Below are positions 28,514-37,731 of a DNA stretch of 64,000 nt, piece after piece (position 1 is the first letter of the stretch; the number at the start of each line of letters is the position of its first letter). Origin of the DNA: a beta proteobacterium MWH-UniP1 (lineage in GTDB: Bacteria > Pseudomonadota > Gammaproteobacteria > Burkholderiales > Burkholderiaceae_A). The stretch spans positions 249,401 to 313,400 of the forward strand of contig CP143625.1 in assembly GCA_036362785.1 (NCBI GenBank). The letters are read 5' to 3'. The notes under the pieces are model-generated. The model made no database searches and was not told the origin of the DNA. It saw only the letters and a list, made by a program, of their open reading frames with translations. Made by a program: the position numbers and the translations under genes.

Positions 28514-28783
28514 ATGAGAGTTACGGCAACAGAAGCAAAAAATCGTTTCGGAGCGATTTGTGCTCAAGCAAAGGCTGAGCCCGTCTTTGTAGAAAAAGAC
28601 GGAAGGGTGGACACGGTTGTGCTATCCGTTGAGGCATTTGAGCAGCTGCGCGCCCAAAGTGAGCAGAAGTCTATCGAGGCCCGCCGTTCAGAGTTCGAGA
28701 AAAAACACGCCAAATGGTTTTCTCAGCAGGTGAAAGACATCGAGACCTATGGTGTCTGGTCTGATGGACTTCGCGTTTGGTAG
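28514..28783 (+). CDS. Phd/YefM-type antitoxin with a CcdA-like tail
   Basis: 89 residues from ATG 28514, chosen because GGAGGGCGG lies just upstream; an in-frame ATG at 28481 falls at the promoter. The N terminus MRVTATEAKNRFGAICAQA and VDTVVLSVEAFEQL are the Phd/YefM fold that binds DNA. The C-terminal FEKKHAKWFSQQVKDIETYG with SDGLRVW resembles the toxin-wrapping tail of CcdA rather than of Phd. The next gene is CcdB-like, so this is a mixed module. Confidence 0.82.
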   Translation: MRVTATEAKNRFGAICAQAKAEPVFVEKDGRVDTVVLSVEAFEQLRAQSEQKSIEARRSEFEKKHAKWFSQQVKDIETYGVWSDGLRVW

Positions 28784-28789
28784 GGGTTT

Positions 28790-29104
28790 ATGCAGTACGA
28801 CGTTTACCCCAATCCAAGTTCTGGAACGCGTGAGATTTATCCATATGTTGTGGACGTTCAAAGTGATCTGTTAAGTAATTTTCAAACACGACTAGTGATT
28901 CCGCTGAGATTACACGAGTCAGATCTGGACGATTTACCGAATCGAATGTCACCAGTTTTTGTAATCAAAAATACCAGGGTATTTTTAACCCCAAATTTGG
29001 CAACTGCAATTCATAAAAAAAATCTCAAAAAGTCTGTTGCGAATCTGCGTTCTCAATCACACGAAATTACCTCCGCTATCGACTCCGTTATTTCCGGTGT
29101 CTGA
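28790..29104 (+). CDS. CcdB-family toxin (gyrase poison)
   Basis: 104 residues. MQYDVYPNPSSGTREIYPYVVDVQSDLL and TRLVIPL are typical of CcdB, which binds GyrA and blocks DNA gyrase. The usual C-terminal Trp-Gly-Ile is replaced by SVISGV, and the last three gyrase-contact residues matter in F-plasmid CcdB, so activity is uncertain. The stop codon lies in a near-copy of the palindromic repeat (29096-29108). The repeat may therefore have replaced the original C terminus. Confidence 0.82.
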   Translation: MQYDVYPNPSSGTREIYPYVVDVQSDLLSNFQTRLVIPLRLHESDLDDLPNRMSPVFVIKNTRVFLTPNLATAIHKKNLKKSVANLRSQSHEITSAIDSVISGV

Positions 29105-29108
29105 CATC
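29096..29108. repeat. Near-copy of the palindromic repeat at the ccdB stop
   Basis: GGTGTCTGACATC differs by one base from the core. Here it is read Gly-Val-stop, not VSDT, and it supplies the TGA of the ccdB-like gene. Confidence 0.6.
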
Positions 29109-29131
29109 TTTGGGCGAGGAAAGAAAAATTT

Positions 29132-30580
29132 ATGGCCGCATCATCAATCATCCCAGTGATTCTCTCCGGCGGTTCAGGATCCCGGCTCTGGCCACTATCG
29201 CGTGCGCTTCGCCCAAAGCAATTTCTTGGCCTGACCGATGAGCTCACACTCTTTCAGTTAACGCTTGAGCGGCTGCGCGGCTTGGTGGACCCCCTGCAAC
29301 CCATCGTGGTTGCGAATGATGATCACCGGTTCTTGGTCGCGGAGCAGTGCTTAGAGCACGGTGTGAAGCCCAGCGCATTAATTCTGGAGCCAATCGCCCG
29401 CAATACGGCACCAGCAATCGCGGCGGCTGCGTTAGCAGCCAAGGCACACGCAGGGGCTCAGAACGCAGACCCAGTGTTACTCGTGCTGCCATCCGACCAT
29501 GTCTTTAAAAACAATCAAGCCTTTCAGCAAGCAGTTCGCGTTGGTGAGCAGGCGGCCCTTGCGGGCGCGATGGTCACGTTTGGTATTGTGCCAACCGCGC
29601 CAGAGACCGGTTATGGCTATGTGAAAGCATCCGCCAGTCAGACTGCGGCGCACGTGACACCCGGCAGCCAAGCCGTGGAAGCCTTTGTAGAAAAACCAAA
29701 TCTCGAGACCGCGAAAAAGTATTTAGCCAGCGGTAATTATTTTTGGAACAGCGGCATGTTTATGTTCCGGGCATCTACCTATCTCGCTGAGTTGAAGAGC
29801 CACAACCCCGCCATGTATGCCGCCTGCGAGCAGGCCTTAGCCCTTGCAAAGAAAGATTTGGATTTCGTTCGGCTAGACAAAGACACATTTGCCCAGAGCC
29901 CGTCTGACTCCATTGACTATGCCGTGATGGAGAAAACCAAAAAGGCAGTGGTCGTGCCGCTTGATGCGGGCTGGAGCGATGTCGGTGCCTGGTCCGCCGT
30001 ATGGGAAGTGTTACCCCAGGATGCAAACGGTAACCCGGTGCGTGGCGATGTCATGGTTGAGGGCTCTAAGAACTGTTATGTCCATGCCGATTACCGGTTG
30101 GTGTCATTGCTGGGTGTGGAAAATGTGGTGGTGATTGAGACATCTGATGCGGTCTTGGTCGCCCATAAAGACAAGGCTCAGGATGTGAAAAAGCTTGTCG
30201 ATCGGCTAAAAGCAGAGGGCCGCAGCGAAGTCCAAATGCACCGCGAAGTCTTTCGCCCCTGGGGCTCTTACGACTCGGTTGATAATGGCCACCGTTATCA
30301 GGTCAAACGCATTACGGTGAAACCCGGTGCCAAACTGTCACTGCAGATGCATCATCACCGCGCTGAGCACTGGGTGGTGGTCAGTGGTACAGCGAAAGTC
30401 CGCCTTGGTGATAAAGATGTGTTGCTCAGCGAAAACCAATCGATTTATATTCCGATCGGTGAAGTCCACTCGCTTGAAAACCCGGGCAAGGTTAACCTAG
30501 AACTGATCGAAGTTCAGTCGGGCTCTTACCTGGGTGAAGACGACATTGTTCGGCTGGAAGACAAGTACGGCCGGGCTTAA
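29132..30580 (+). CDS. manC: Mannose-1-phosphate guanylyltransferase / mannose-6-phosphate isomerase
   Basis: 482 residues. The N-terminal nucleotidyltransferase half has [21 protein letters not shown] and [12 protein letters not shown]. The C-terminal cupin half has [10 protein letters not shown] and [17 protein letters not shown], as in ManC/AlgA/CpsB fusions. It makes GDP-mannose for surface polysaccharide. GAGGAAAG precedes the ATG. Convergent with ugd, overlapping by 4 bp. Confidence 0.95.
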   Translation: MAASSIIPVILSGGSGSRLWPLSRALRPKQFLGLTDELTLFQLTLERLRGLVDPLQPIVVANDDHRFLVAEQCLEHGVKPSALILEPIARNTAPAIAAAALAAKAHAGAQNADPVLLVLPSDHVFKNNQAFQQAVRVGEQAALAGAMVTFGIVPTAPETGYGYVKASASQTAAHVTPGSQAVEAFVEKPNLETAKKYLASGNYFWNSGMFMFRASTYLAELKSHNPAMYAACEQALALAKKDLDFVRLDKDTFAQSPSDSIDYAVMEKTKKAVVVPLDAGWSDVGAWSAVWEVLPQDANGNPVRGDVMVEGSKNCYVHADYRLVSLLGVENVVVIETSDAVLVAHKDKAQDVKKLVDRLKAEGRSEVQMHREVFRPWGSYDSVDNGHRYQVKRITVKPGAKLSLQMHHHRAEHWVVVSGTAKVRLGDKDVLLSENQSIYIPIGEVHSLENPGKVNLELIEVQSGSYLGEDDIVRLEDKYGRA

Positions 30581-31743
30581 TCTACGCCAAATAAATCACG
30601 GGTGTAGACCTTAGCGGTTACATCCCGAATGTCTGCCGTGATTCGGTTGGCCACGATCAAATCTGCCTGCGCCTTAAATTGTTCCAAATCATTGACAACA
30701 CGAGAGCGATAAAAATCGGGCTCTTGTAAGACGGGCTCGTACACAATTACCTCGATGCCTTTGGCCTTGAGCCGCTTCATAATCCCTTGCACACTGCTGG
30801 CCCGATAGTTATCGCTACCGGCCTTCATCACCAGGCGATAAATACCCACTACCTGGGGGTTGTGTTTCAGGATGTCAAAGGCAATCACATCTTTGCGGGT
30901 GCTATTGGCATCCACAATCGCCGAAATTAAATTGTTGGGGACTTGATCAAAGTTGGCCAACAGTTGCTTGGTGTCTTTGGGAAGACAGTAACCTCCGTAG
31001 CCAAAAGATGGATTGTTGTAGTGCTGGCCAATTCGTGGGTCAAGACACACACCATCAATAATCTGCCGGGAGTCGAGCCCATGAGACATGGCATAGCTAT
31101 CGAGTTCATTGAAGTAGGCCACACGCATGGCCAGATATGTATTCGCAAATAGCTTAATGGCCTCTGCTTCGGTGCTGCCCGTGAGCAAAACGGGAATGTC
31201 TTTCTTAAGGGCGCCCTGCACTAGCAAATCTGCGACCATTTGGCCGCGCGGGGAATTTTCCCCCACCACGACACGGGATGGGTGCAGATTGTCGTAGAGC
31301 GCCCGGCCTTCCCGAAGAAACTCTGGTGAAAAGATCAGATTTTGGGTGCCGTATTTTTCTCGCATCCGGCTGGTAAAACCAACCGGTATAGTCGATTTGA
31401 TCACCATAAGTGCTGCTGGATTGGCCTTCATCACCGCTTCAATGACGGACTCGACGGTTTTGGTATTGAAGTAGTTGGTCTGCGGATCGTAATCGGTTGG
31501 CGTGGCAATAATGACCAGTTCTGCGTTGGCGTAGGCAGCATGGGCATCCAGTGTTGCCGATAGATTCAAGGGTTTATTGGCCAGATAGTCTTCTAGCTCT
31601 GCGTCTTCGATGGGGCTTTCTCGCCGATTAATCATGTCCACCTTCTCTGGCACGATATCGACTGCGACAACATGGTGATTTTGGGCAAGGAGCACTGCGT
31701 TGCTCATGCCGACATAACCGGTTCCTGCGATAGCGATATTCAT
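30577..31743 (-). CDS. ugd: UDP-glucose 6-dehydrogenase, enterobacterial type
   Basis: 388 residues, the same length as the E. coli Ugd, which is shorter than the roughly 430-450 residues of many betaproteobacterial Ugd. The Rossmann start is [17 protein letters not shown]; the catalytic cysteine lies in [16 protein letters not shown]. Long blocks such as [21 protein letters not shown] and [13 protein letters not shown] follow the E. coli protein almost word for word. It oxidises UDP-glucose to UDP-glucuronate. Likely acquired from gammaproteobacteria. Confidence 0.95.
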   Translation of the reverse strand: MNIAIAGTGYVGMSNAVLLAQNHHVVAVDIVPEKVDMINRRESPIEDAELEDYLANKPLNLSATLDAHAAYANAELVIIATPTDYDPQTNYFNTKTVESVIEAVMKANPAALMVIKSTIPVGFTSRMREKYGTQNLIFSPEFLREGRALYDNLHPSRVVVGENSPRGQMVADLLVQGALKKDIPVLLTGSTEAEAIKLFANTYLAMRVAYFNELDSYAMSHGLDSRQIIDGVCLDPRIGQHYNNPSFGYGGYCLPKDTKQLLANFDQVPNNLISAIVDANSTRKDVIAFDILKHNPQVVGIYRLVMKAGSDNYRASSVQGIMKRLKAKGIEVIVYEPVLQEPDFYRSRVVNDLEQFKAQADLIVANRITADIRDVTAKVYTRDLFGVD

Positions 31744-31864
31744 AGTTTTAAATATGGTGAAAAGTTGAACTTATCATTTTTGAGTGAAGCGGATATTACA
31801 GGCCCAACGTCCGTGGGTTAGGGGCAACAATTAAAGACTCTGGCTGCTTTGGCGGTTGGTTTAG

Positions 31865-32437
31865 TCAGTCAAACAGTTTGGCCGACTTGAGCGTTGGCGC
31901 CGCCTGGTCCTTGGGAGATAACTGAAGGGTACCAAGTACCTCTTTAGGCCACTCGATACCAATCGTTGGGTCGTTCCAGGCCACGCTGGCTTCCGACTCC
32001 GGTGCATAGAAATCCGTCGTTTTGTAAAGAAAATCGGTGCTGTCTTCCAGCGTGACAAAGCCGTGGCCAAACCCCGGTGGAATCCAGAGCATTTCCCCGC
32101 CAGTGGCAGTCAATGTGTGGCCAACCCATTTGCCAAAAGTGGGGGATGATCGGCGCAGATCCACTGCCACATCAAAGGCAGAGCCATTGGCGACCCGCAC
32201 CAGCTTTCCCTGGACATGGGGCGCTAATTGGTAGTGAATACCGCGCAGTACACCCTTGCTGGAGCGCGAGTGATTGTCTTGCACGAATATCGGATTTAAG
32301 CCGGTGGACTGGGCAAAAGTTTTTGCGTTAAAGCTTTCCACAAAAAAACCACGGGCATCGCCAAAGACTTTGTTTGTGATGAGTAGCACATCCTTAAACG
32401 GTTCAAGTGGTGTGACGTTTAGTACGGCAGAGCTCAT
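31865..32437 (-). CDS. rfbC: dTDP-4-dehydrorhamnose 3,5-epimerase
   Basis: 190 residues. FFVESFNAKTFAQ, FVQDNHSRSSKGVLRGIHYQ and the C-terminal LEDSTDFLYKTTDFYAPESEASVAWNDP are RmlC marks, with the catalytic His in RGIHYQ. Third step of dTDP-L-rhamnose synthesis. Last gene of the rfbB-rfbD-rfbA-rfbC run, 63 bp after rfbA. Confidence 0.97.
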   Translation of the reverse strand: MSSAVLNVTPLEPFKDVLLITNKVFGDARGFFVESFNAKTFAQSTGLNPIFVQDNHSRSSKGVLRGIHYQLAPHVQGKLVRVANGSAFDVAVDLRRSSPTFGKWVGHTLTATGGEMLWIPPGFGHGFVTLEDSTDFLYKTTDFYAPESEASVAWNDPTIGIEWPKEVLGTLQLSPKDQAAPTLKSAKLFD

Positions 32438-32500
32438 CGCTGATTTGTCTTTGTTTAAGTCTAAATTACGGCTGTATTTGTTTTGGTAATTCGGCGCTTT

Positions 32501-33382
32501 TCAGAATACCCGGTCATTCAAAATATCTAGTAAATATTTTCCATAGCCGCTCTTGGCTAGGGGTGCAGCAAGTTTTTCGAGATCTTCGCTCGTGATCCAT
32601 TTCTGGCGCCAGGCAATTTCCTCTGGGCAGGCCACTTTTAATCCCTGGCGTTTTTCAATCGTCTGAATGAATTGGCTGGCTTCCAATAACGACTCGTGCG
32701 TGCCGGTATCCAGCCAGGCATGGCCGCGGCCCATGACCACGACATCAAGCTTGCCAGCTTCCAAGTAACGCCGATTGACATCGGTGATCTCGAGCTCGCC
32801 GCGGGCGGAGGGCTTTAGGCTCTTTGCGATTTCCACGACTTGTGGGTCGTAGAAATAAAGCCCAGTTACAGCGTAGCGCGACTTGGGCTTACTTGGTTTT
32901 TCTTCCAAAGAGATGGCGCGGCCAGCAGCATCAAACTCCACCACACCGTAACGCTCTGGGTCATGCACAGGATAGGCAAATACCGTTGCGCCGGTGGTCT
33001 TCTTGTCAGCCTGGGTGAGTGATTGCGCAAAGTCGTGGCCATAAAAGACGTTATCGCCAAGTACGAGTGCACTTGGATCTTGACCCACGAATTTCTCGCC
33101 GATGATAAAAGCTTGGGCCAAGCCGTCGGGTGATGGTTGAACCGCGTACTGAATCTCAATTCCCCACTGTTTACCGTTGCCCAGTAACTGCTCGAACCGC
33201 GGTGTGTCTTGGGGCGTGGAGATCAACAGAATCTCTCGAATACCGGCCAGCATCAGCGTGCTCAGTGGATAAAACACCATTGGCTTATCGTAGATTGGCA
33301 GCAGCTGCTTTGAGACCGCTAGCGTTGCCGGGTGCAGTCGGGTACCAGAGCCGCCTGCCAAAATGATGCCTTTGCGTTTCAT
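32501..33382 (-). CDS. rfbA: Glucose-1-phosphate thymidylyltransferase
   Basis: 293 residues. [16 protein letters not shown] is the nucleotidyltransferase signature, with [18 protein letters not shown] and [23 protein letters not shown]. It makes dTDP-glucose, the first step toward dTDP-L-rhamnose. Gap to rfbD 20 bp, consistent with one operon. Confidence 0.97.
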   Translation of the reverse strand: MKRKGIILAGGSGTRLHPATLAVSKQLLPIYDKPMVFYPLSTLMLAGIREILLISTPQDTPRFEQLLGNGKQWGIEIQYAVQPSPDGLAQAFIIGEKFVGQDPSALVLGDNVFYGHDFAQSLTQADKKTTGATVFAYPVHDPERYGVVEFDAAGRAISLEEKPSKPKSRYAVTGLYFYDPQVVEIAKSLKPSARGELEITDVNRRYLEAGKLDVVVMGRGHAWLDTGTHESLLEASQFIQTIEKRQGLKVACPEEIAWRQKWITSEDLEKLAAPLAKSGYGKYLLDILNDRVF

Positions 33383-33402
33383 AGTCTTAAGATTAAATTT
33401 AT

Positions 33403-34347
33403 CTAGTTTCCGGGCGCAATTTCCAGCTTCTGTTTTTCTGTCTCGATCAGCACCTGGCCAACCGTCATGATCACATCGTCTTGCCAGTCGGGCGATGTTG
33501 TTTTAAGCACGGTCTGAAGCTTGCGGGTATCCAACCGAGAGTTCAGTGGCCGGCGGGCAGCCGTGGGGTAGTTCGCTGTTGTGATGGGTGTGATTTTCTT
33601 GCAAGTGTTTGCTGCGCCATGGGCCTTGGCGGTGTTAATCACGAGTCTTGCGTATTCAAACCAGTTGGTCTCTCCGCTTGGGGCGCAGTGGTAGATGCCC
33701 CAGGGGGGAAGACTGTTTGACCCAGAACCAAAACCAGGTGTGGCTAGATTGATCAAATCAAGCGTGGTCGCAGCCAAATAGTCGACATGGGTGGGCACCC
33801 CCCACTGATCGCTCACCACCTGAATCTCTTCCTTGGTGTCAGCAAGCCGCAGCATGGTCTTTAAAAAGTTATTGCCGCGGCTGCTATAGACCCAACTGGT
33901 CCGCAGAATAAGGTGTCTGACACCGCTGGTGGTGATCGCGGCCTCACCGGCGAGCTTGGTCTTGCCATAGACCGACAGTGGTGCGCATGCGTCGGTCTCT
34001 TTCCAGGGCGTTGTGCCTGACCCATCAAAGACATAGTCGGTGGAGTAGTGCACCAAGAGTGAATCGATCTTGGCAGCGATCTGGGCGATTACCCCCACGG
34101 CCCTTGCGTTAACGGCTTCGGCCTGTGCAGGCTCGGACTCTGCCTTATCCACAGCAGTGTAGGCCGCCGCATTGATGATGATCTCTGGCCGCAGGTCCAT
34201 CAGGGTCTGGGTGATGCCCGCTGTGTCGGTAATGTCGCCACAGTAATCAGCGCTGTCACGGCTTAAAAATACGTGCTCCGGCGCTTCCCCGATTTGTTCT
34301 TGTAATGCCTGGCCAAGCTGCCCCTGGCTACCAAAGACCACAATCAT
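33403..34347 (-). CDS. rfbD: dTDP-4-dehydrorhamnose reductase
   Basis: 314 residues. SDR fold: [13 protein letters not shown] at the N terminus, STDYVFDG, and Tyr-Lys in [10 protein letters not shown]. The last step, giving dTDP-L-rhamnose. Contains a Gly-Ser-rich short insert FGSGSNS near residue 211, and one exact repeat core at 33912 read Gly-Val-Arg-His inside the otherwise normal [11 protein letters not shown] motif. Overlaps rfbB by 4 bp. Confidence 0.97.
   Translation of the reverse strand: MIVVFGSQGQLGQALQEQIGEAPEHVFLSRDSADYCGDITDTAGITQTLMDLRPEIIINAAAYTAVDKAESEPAQAEAVNARAVGVIAQIAAKIDSLLVHYSTDYVFDGSGTTPWKETDACAPLSVYGKTKLAGEAAITTSGVRHLILRTSWVYSSRGNNFLKTMLRLADTKEEIQVVSDQWGVPTHVDYLAATTLDLINLATPGFGSGSNSLPPWGIYHCAPSGETNWFEYARLVINTAKAHGAANTCKKITPITTANYPTAARRPLNSRLDTRKLQTVLKTTSPDWQDDVIMTVGQVLIETEKQKLEIAPGN
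33912..33924. repeat. Repeat core inside the conserved [11 protein letters not shown] region of rfbD
   Basis: Exact GGTGTCTGACACC, but read in a different frame (G-V-R-H, residues 142-145) from all other genic copies. The protein keeps its normal family motif here, so this may be a chance or gene-converted match rather than an insertion. Confidence 0.6.
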
Positions 34348-35528
34348 TGTTGTTGGGCTCGCTGTTGATCAACTGCGCTGGTTCCGGGCGCTGGTTCCTG
34401 CGGCGCCAATGTGCCAGCTGCTTTGGGGCGCTGTGTTTGTGGCGATTGTGAGTGGCTGTATTGCTTCGCAATCCAATCCCGATAGGCGCCACTTTGCACA
34501 TGCTGGACCCAGTCTTGATGGTTTAAATACCAATCCACCGTCTTGGCAATGCCGCTGGTAAAGGTCTCGGCAGGTTTCCAGCCCAGTTCACGGGAGATTT
34601 TCTCGGCATTGATGGCATAGCGCCGATCATGGCCGGGCCGATCTTTTACATAAGTGATCAGCATTTCGTGCTTGCCGCCAGCACGCTTTGCGGTCTCGGG
34701 GGATTTTTGATCCAACAGGGCGCAGATCGTTTTGACAATCTCAATGTTCGGCATTTCATTCCAGCCGCCAACGTTATAGACCTGGCCCACTTCACCGTTG
34801 GCGAGTACCGTGCGAATGGCGCTGCAGTGGTCTTTCACAAACAACCAGTCGCGGACATTCATGCCATCGCCATAAATCGGTAGCGGCTTTCCAGCCAGTG
34901 CATTGGCAATTACCAGCGGAATGAGTTTTTCTGGAAACTGATAGGGCCCGTAGTTGTTCGAGCAGTTGGTGGTGAGCACTGGCAGCCCATAAGTGTGGTG
35001 CCAGGCACGCACCAAATGATCACTTGCTGCTTTGCTTGCGGAATAAGGGCTATTGGGCTGATACGGTGTGGTCTCGGTAAAGGCGGGGTCTCGGGGGCCA
35101 AGCGACCCGTAGACTTCGTCGGTGCTGACATGCAGAAAACGAAACGCCTTGGCGTGTTGCTCGGGCAGGCCTTGCCAATAGGCCCGGGTACATTCCAACA
35201 AATTAAACGTGCCCTGAATATTGGTTTGAATAAAATCCGCAGGCCCGTGGATGGAGCGATCCACATGGGACTCGGCTGCGAAGTTGACGATCGCCCGCGG
35301 CTTGTGGGTGCTCAATAAAGTAGCGACAAGCGCCTGGTCACCGATATTGCCGTGAATAAATTGATGCAGCGGCTGGTTGGCCAGACTTGCCAGGTTTTCT
35401 TGGTTGCCCGCATAGGTAAGGGCATCCAGATTAATCACGCCCTCATGGGCAGTGTATGGATTAGCGAACCAATCCAACACAAAATTTGCGCCGATAAAGC
35501 CGGCCCCGCCAGTCACTAAAATCATCAC
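34344..35528 (-). CDS. rfbB: dTDP-glucose 4,6-dehydratase
   Basis: 394 residues. [15 protein letters not shown] binds [13 protein letters not shown] and [19 protein letters not shown] carry the catalytic Asp-Glu and Tyr-x3-Lys. Second step of dTDP-rhamnose synthesis. About 40 residues at the C terminus are a Pro/Gln/Ala-rich tail beyond the usual end (after [10 protein letters not shown]), probably disordered. First gene of the rfbBDAC operon; hns lies upstream behind a terminator. Confidence 0.97.
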   Translation of the reverse strand: MMILVTGGAGFIGANFVLDWFANPYTAHEGVINLDALTYAGNQENLASLANQPLHQFIHGNIGDQALVATLLSTHKPRAIVNFAAESHVDRSIHGPADFIQTNIQGTFNLLECTRAYWQGLPEQHAKAFRFLHVSTDEVYGSLGPRDPAFTETTPYQPNSPYSASKAASDHLVRAWHHTYGLPVLTTNCSNNYGPYQFPEKLIPLVIANALAGKPLPIYGDGMNVRDWLFVKDHCSAIRTVLANGEVGQVYNVGGWNEMPNIEIVKTICALLDQKSPETAKRAGGKHEMLITYVKDRPGHDRRYAINAEKISRELGWKPAETFTSGIAKTVDWYLNHQDWVQHVQSGAYRDWIAKQYSHSQSPQTQRPKAAGTLAPQEPAPGTSAVDQQRAQQQ

Positions 35529-35541
35529 TAAAGGATATACG

Positions 35542-35569
35542 AAAAAAGGGGCCGATCGGTGTCGGCCCC
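35542..35569 (-). terminator. Rho-independent terminator of hns
   Basis: On the minus strand the stem GGGGCCGA/TCGGCCCC (35569-35548) is followed by six T residues (35547-35542). It separates hns from rfbB. Confidence 0.85.
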
Positions 35570-35595
35570 TGTTTCAGGCGGATTTGGTTTTCTTA

Positions 35596-36018
35596 CTAAA
35601 TTGCGAAGTCGGTGATTTTTTTGCCTGCTTTGATATAGGCCGCCAACCACTTGGGCTGCTTACCGCGGCCAGTCCAGGTCATGCCAGTTGCTGAATCACG
35701 ATACTTGGGGGCGACCACGCTGCGTTTGTCAGCGCCTTTCTTGGCTTTTTTAGCGCCCGCTTTGGCTGCTGCAGGGCGGCCCGGTTTGCGGCCGCGCTTA
35801 GCACCTGCTTTTGCTACAGCGGGGCGGCCGGGTTTGCGGCCACGTTTGCTGCCTTTGCCAATCAAGCTGGTGAGCCCCAGGTCTTCTGCGGTGAGACCGA
35901 AGGTCTTGATCGCGTGTTTGATATTGGCGATGGTTTCGGCGATTTCACGCTTGCGGGCGGCTTCCGCTTCTTTTTGCAGCTTTTCGATTTGGGCTTGGAG
36001 TTGGGTATACGAGGACAT
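35596..36018 (-). CDS. H-NS family nucleoid protein with two GRKPGRP linker motifs
   Basis: 140 residues. Residues 5-40 are a coiled-coil oligomerisation region, and 107-140 the H-NS DNA-binding domain with TWTGRGKQPKWL (114-125). Between them the linker carries RGRKPGRP twice (59-66, 75-82) with Ala/Lys spacers, resembling AT-hooks. Such proteins silence AT-rich foreign genes; the glycan loci nearby are plausible targets. AAGGA lies about 9 bp before the start. Own promoter and terminator visible. Confidence 0.93.
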   Translation of the reverse strand: MSSYTQLQAQIEKLQKEAEAARKREIAETIANIKHAIKTFGLTAEDLGLTSLIGKGSKRGRKPGRPAVAKAGAKRGRKPGRPAAAKAGAKKAKKGADKRSVVAPKYRDSATGMTWTGRGKQPKWLAAYIKAGKKITDFAI

Positions 36019-36071
36019 GAGAGTTTTTCCTTGGTTGGCGTAAAAATATTCTTATTTTCAGACGCCATCCT

Positions 36072-36101
36072 AGTATAAACAATAATTCATAGAGCAGCCA
36101 A
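36072..36101 (-). promoter_or_regulatory. Predicted hns promoter
   Basis: Minus strand: TTGGCT (36101-36096), 18-bp spacer, TATACT (36077-36072). Leader of about 50 nt before the hns ATG. Confidence 0.55.
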
Positions 36102-36118
36102 AGAACAATCTGAGTTTG

Positions 36119-36850
36119 CTAGTCTGTCCAAAAGTAACTCGCAAAAAAAACGCACGCTAAAAATAGATGAGCGAACCATCTTCCTTTGTAGTAGCTTAAA
36201 AAACAAGGCCACCACTCCTCTTTGTTCGTGTTGTCAAGACTACGTCCAAGTGCTGGATCCGCATAAAACGCTTGAATTAGAGTGCCGAAACCATGAATAA
36301 GCATGTAGAGCTGAGAGAGAGTTAACCTGTAATCTGGAATAAGGCTCGCAAAATAAAAAGCAATAAAAAATCCTGAGGCCAAAAATAGATTAAGAAAAAA
36401 TCCCACCCAGAAATATTTACTCTTGTTAACAACGAGGACCCCTTCCAAACCTGACTTTCTGCTGGGCGACACTCTTGCGTATCTTAAAATGGTGAGCCAA
36501 ACATGTTTTGAAGTCTGAGACAATGTTATCGCCGAGTCCAGCCAGGATAAAATTTGAAATCGCAATAAATAAAGCAAGCCGAGCAAGATACAAACCCCTG
36601 CCTGAGCTAGTGTCACCATGAGCAGGTAATTTTTCGTCGAGAAAACTGATTCTGTTATGTAGCCAAGGATCGGCGCAAAAAGCGTAAGAAAGATTATCGA
36701 AACAAGTTGTGAAATTTTTTCAAGAGACTGTGATAGGAAGGGTTTTTGAGTCAATTTACCGGCAATCCGGGCAAAAAGGCTTGCTGCAGAAAAAAAATGC
36801 GCCAAGGAAAAAAATGCGATACAAAGTAAAATTAGTATGTACGGCGCCAT
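36119..36850 (-). CDS. Multi-spanning membrane protein, possibly Amj-type lipid flippase
   Basis: 243 residues with about six hydrophobic segments. The N-terminal HFFSAASLFARIAGKLTQKPFLSQSLEKI followed by APILGYITESVF resembles the Amj (DUF2837) lipid II flippase family in pattern (His, RxAG, PxLG). The match is by eye and distant. The gene is markedly AT-rich compared with its neighbours and lies next to hns and a NusG paralogue, so it is probably an acquired part of the glycan locus, where a lipid-linked-glycan flippase would fit. Other membrane protein families are possible. Confidence 0.5.
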   Translation of the reverse strand: MAPYILILLCIAFFSLAHFFSAASLFARIAGKLTQKPFLSQSLEKISQLVSIIFLTLFAPILGYITESVFSTKNYLLMVTLAQAGVCILLGLLYLLRFQILSWLDSAITLSQTSKHVWLTILRYARVSPSRKSGLEGVLVVNKSKYFWVGFFLNLFLASGFFIAFYFASLIPDYRLTLSQLYMLIHGFGTLIQAFYADPALGRSLDNTNKEEWWPCFLSYYKGRWFAHLFLACVFFASYFWTD

Positions 36851-37221
36851 AATGAGCGTTTCTCTTATTTGGTGAATTTATTTTTCTGTTTTAGACCGGG
36901 ATCAGAAACCTACGCCATCTTCGATGTCGTAGGCACAAGTTTAAGCGTATCGCATCAATCTAAAATAAGCAGGGTTGTCATATTTCATGCGCTGACTTGT
37001 AATAGGGCATTGAATTAAACAGCCGACAACCCTGCTGGGGGTAAAGATTGATTGCTGTAACCGAATACAGCTAGTTCGGATGCCCAGATTTCGCCGGAAA
37101 TCTCTAATTTTTGAATATCCAAAATTTTTTTTGGGGGGCAATTGAAATTTGGGTGCTCTCGCCTTCAGTTGCACTTGGCTCAACTATAATTTCAGGATTT
37201 ATTTTAATTTAAAAAGTCTAA
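36851..37221. other. AT-rich 371-bp gap without a convincing gene; long inverted repeat
   Basis: Contains a perfect 12-bp inverted repeat, AGCAGGGTTGTC (36968-36979) and GACAACCCTGCT (37025-37036), with a 45-bp loop. A small hairpin AGATTTC-GCCG-GAAATCT (37086-37103) is followed by a T-rich run. An 80-codon minus-strand frame at 36941-37183 has no visible ribosome site or family and is probably spurious. The gap must hold the promoter of the NusG-like gene, but none stands out. Confidence 0.6.
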
Positions 37222-37722
37222 ATGGGAAGTGCAGTCTGGTACGTGGCTTATACCAAGCCAAAGCAAGAGCTGATGGCTCAGGATAATCTCCTGCGGCAAA
37301 ATTATCATGTTCGGCTGCCTTTGGTGCGTAAGATTGTTCGCCGGAAAGTCACACTGGAGCCACTCTTTCCCCGGTACATCTTTCTTCAGCCCGCTACAGT
37401 TGAGCAGTCACTTTCACCGGTTCGCTCAACGACTGGCGTGAGTTCAATCATTCGGTTCGGCATGGAGTTGGCAGTCTTGCGCGAAGAAACCTGCCAGCGC
37501 ATTATGGATTTTGCTGAAGCCCAACAGCAAGGCGGTTTGGAATCGCTGCTGTCTGTTCAGGGTATTGAAGTCGGTGACAAGGTGCTGATCAAAAGCGGCC
37601 CTTTCGCTGGCCTGGAGGGCCTGGTCTCCGCCATTGCGAAAGACCGGGTGCTCGTGCTGATGAGTCTTTTAGGCAAAGAGCAGTCGATCAAGTTTCAGGC
37701 GACTGATTTATCGACGCTTTGA
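37222..37722 (+). CDS. NusG-family antiterminator, RfaH-like
   Basis: 166 residues. The N-terminal NGN domain has WYVAYTKPKQELMAQDNL and PLFPRYIFLQPA; the C-terminal KOW domain shows GIEVGDKVLIKSGPFAGLEGLVSAI. The RNA-polymerase-facing LVRKIVRRKVTLEPLFPRYIF replaces the NusG version, as in RfaH and other specialised paralogues. Such proteins load at ops sites and let polymerase run through long polysaccharide operons. An ops element lies at 63686 in this window. No good ribosome site is seen, but ATG 37222 fits the fold. Confidence 0.88.
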   Translation: MGSAVWYVAYTKPKQELMAQDNLLRQNYHVRLPLVRKIVRRKVTLEPLFPRYIFLQPATVEQSLSPVRSTTGVSSIIRFGMELAVLREETCQRIMDFAEAQQQGGLESLLSVQGIEVGDKVLIKSGPFAGLEGLVSAIAKDRVLVLMSLLGKEQSIKFQATDLSTL

Positions 37723-37731
37723 AAATTCTAG

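Noticed and set aside
36941-37183. 80-codon minus-strand frame
   Set aside because: No ribosome site or family, and it spans the inverted repeat; probably chance.
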